This document shows positions 63,536-64,000 of a stretch of DNA of 64,000 nt, piece after piece (the first letter of the stretch is position 1; each line of letters begins with the position of its first letter). The notes beneath the pieces are model-generated. The model did no database searches. It had not been told where the DNA came from and saw only the letters and a list, made by a program, of their open reading frames with translations. This DNA is from Firm-13 sp964617375. Lineage in GTDB: Bacteria; Bacillota; Clostridia; Saccharofermentanales; Saccharofermentanaceae. Position numbers and translations under genes: made by a program. The DNA is taken from positions 34,860-98,859 of the forward strand of contig CAZTXQ010000004.1 in NCBI GenBank assembly GCA_964617375.1, given 5' to 3'.

Positions 63536-63850
63536 CCTACTCAAATGCACTCAGATGTCGATTCAGTAGGCTTATCAATGACAAGAAACATGCTTCGGGA
63601 GGCCGTCGAACCTACTCAAATGCACTCAGATGTCGATTCAGTAGGCTTATCAATGATAAGAAACACGCTTCGGGAGGCCGTCGAACCTACTCAAATGCGC
63701 TCAGATGCTGATTGCGTAGGCTCTCAATGATAAAAATCGCTCCTTCAGAGCACCGCCGAACCTACTCAAATGCACTTAGATGCTGATTGAGTAGGCTCTC
63801 AATGATAAAAACGCCCCTTCAGAGCACCGCCGAACCTACTCAGTAAGCGT
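63536..63850. repeat. Second array of 75-bp palindromic repeats, inverted
   Basis: Copies start at 63536, 63611, 63686, 63761 and a broken one at 63835. Each is the reverse complement of the unit at 41.7-42.05 kb (CCTACTCAAATGCACTCAG, GTAGGCTTATCAATGATAAG). The flank before the first copy, AATAGATGTTCAACC, is the complement of the flank after the first array. No coding potential. Confidence 0.92.
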
Positions 63851-63875
63851 CCGACAACCGACGTATTGACGATAA

Positions 63876-63897
63876 GAAAAAAGCGGTATCAACCGCT
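63876..63897 (-). terminator. Intrinsic terminator of the edge gene
   Basis: Minus strand AGCGGT-TGAT-ACCGCT followed by six T, directly at the stop of the partial gene to the right. Confidence 0.65.
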
Positions 63898-64000
63898 CAA
63901 TTCGTTTTGCACTGTGTTTGCATAAATGGACTCCAGGGCATCAGGTTCTGCATGGTTTTCTCATCTGTCCGGAACTTGCTTCCGGGAAGAATGAGTAGGA
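63897..64000 (-). CDS. Unidentified gene, C-terminal 33 residues only
   Basis: A minus-strand frame is open from the right edge to a TGA at 63899-63897 and ends FRTDEKTMQNLMPWSPFMQT plus a few residues. The terminator directly after it supports a real gene end. The protein is not recognised from this short piece. Confidence 0.4.
   Translation of the reverse strand, partial: LLILPGSKFRTDEKTMQNLMPWSPFMQTQCKTN

Overview
This 64 kb window is chromosomal DNA of an anaerobic, low-to-mid GC Gram-positive bacterium, most likely a gut-type member of the Clostridia. Supporting signs are the strong GGAGG-type ribosome binding sites, intrinsic terminators, lipoboxes, an exosortase G / Firmicu-CTERM locus, a selenium-dependent xanthine dehydrogenase cluster, a GerMN lipoprotein, a c-di-GMP-I riboswitch and a cobalamin riboswitch. 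I cannot name the genus. No rRNA, tRNA, CRISPR array or phage was seen.

Layout. 0-3.4 kb: molybdenum cofactor operon (moaA truncated at the edge, moaC, MOSC protein, MoeA-like, mogA). 3.4-5.2 kb: CarD regulator, a decayed flavin reductase gene and a C_GCAxxG_C_C redox protein. 5.2-16.7 kb, all minus strand: 4'-phosphopantetheinyl transferase, a two-module NRPS (my reading of the specificity codes is Ser then Thr) ending in a thioesterase with Cys instead of Ser, then a sensor kinase, a receiver-HD-GYP c-di-GMP phosphodiesterase and a small zincin. 16.9-25.4 kb: an anchored orphan protein, a c-di-GMP-I riboswitch in front of a seven-repeat surface protein, Maf with an N-terminal extension, a membrane protein, a zinc ribbon and a diguanylate cyclase. 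25.5-33.9 kb: Xaa-Pro aminopeptidase, EutH, DEAD-box helicase, universal stress protein, and a Zn/Cd-type P-ATPase with its ArsR/SmtB repressor and visible operators. 34-41.5 kb: a complete exosortase G locus (PTPS-domain membrane protein, Firmicu-CTERM-like substrate, XrtG, glycosyltransferase, degenerate GGDEF protein, stand-alone PTPS-like protein). 41.6-42.5 kb: IS630 transposase remnants around a 75-bp repeat array. 42.5-46.7 kb: DUF1653 protein, cobalamin riboswitch, BtuFCD transporter and an FMN reductase. 46.7-57.8 kb: minus-strand purine/urate degradation operon (dpaL, ridA, ssnA, hydA, selenium-dependent xdh, mocA, ygfK). 57.8-61.1 kb: copA-copZ-csoR copper operon. 61.1-64 kb: GerMN lipoprotein, lipoprotein nuclease, and a second, inverted 75-bp repeat array.

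How the parts connect. The Moco operon and MocA would supply the cofactor of the xanthine dehydrogenase. A c-di-GMP theme runs through the window: one synthase, one phosphodiesterase driven by a two-component sensor next to the NRPS, one c-di-GMP riboswitch on a surface adhesin-like gene, and one degenerate GGDEF protein in the exosortase G locus. The least described parts are the Ser-Thr NRPS with a Cys thioesterase beside a c-di-GMP two-component system, and the exosortase G locus, whose molecular product is not known to me.
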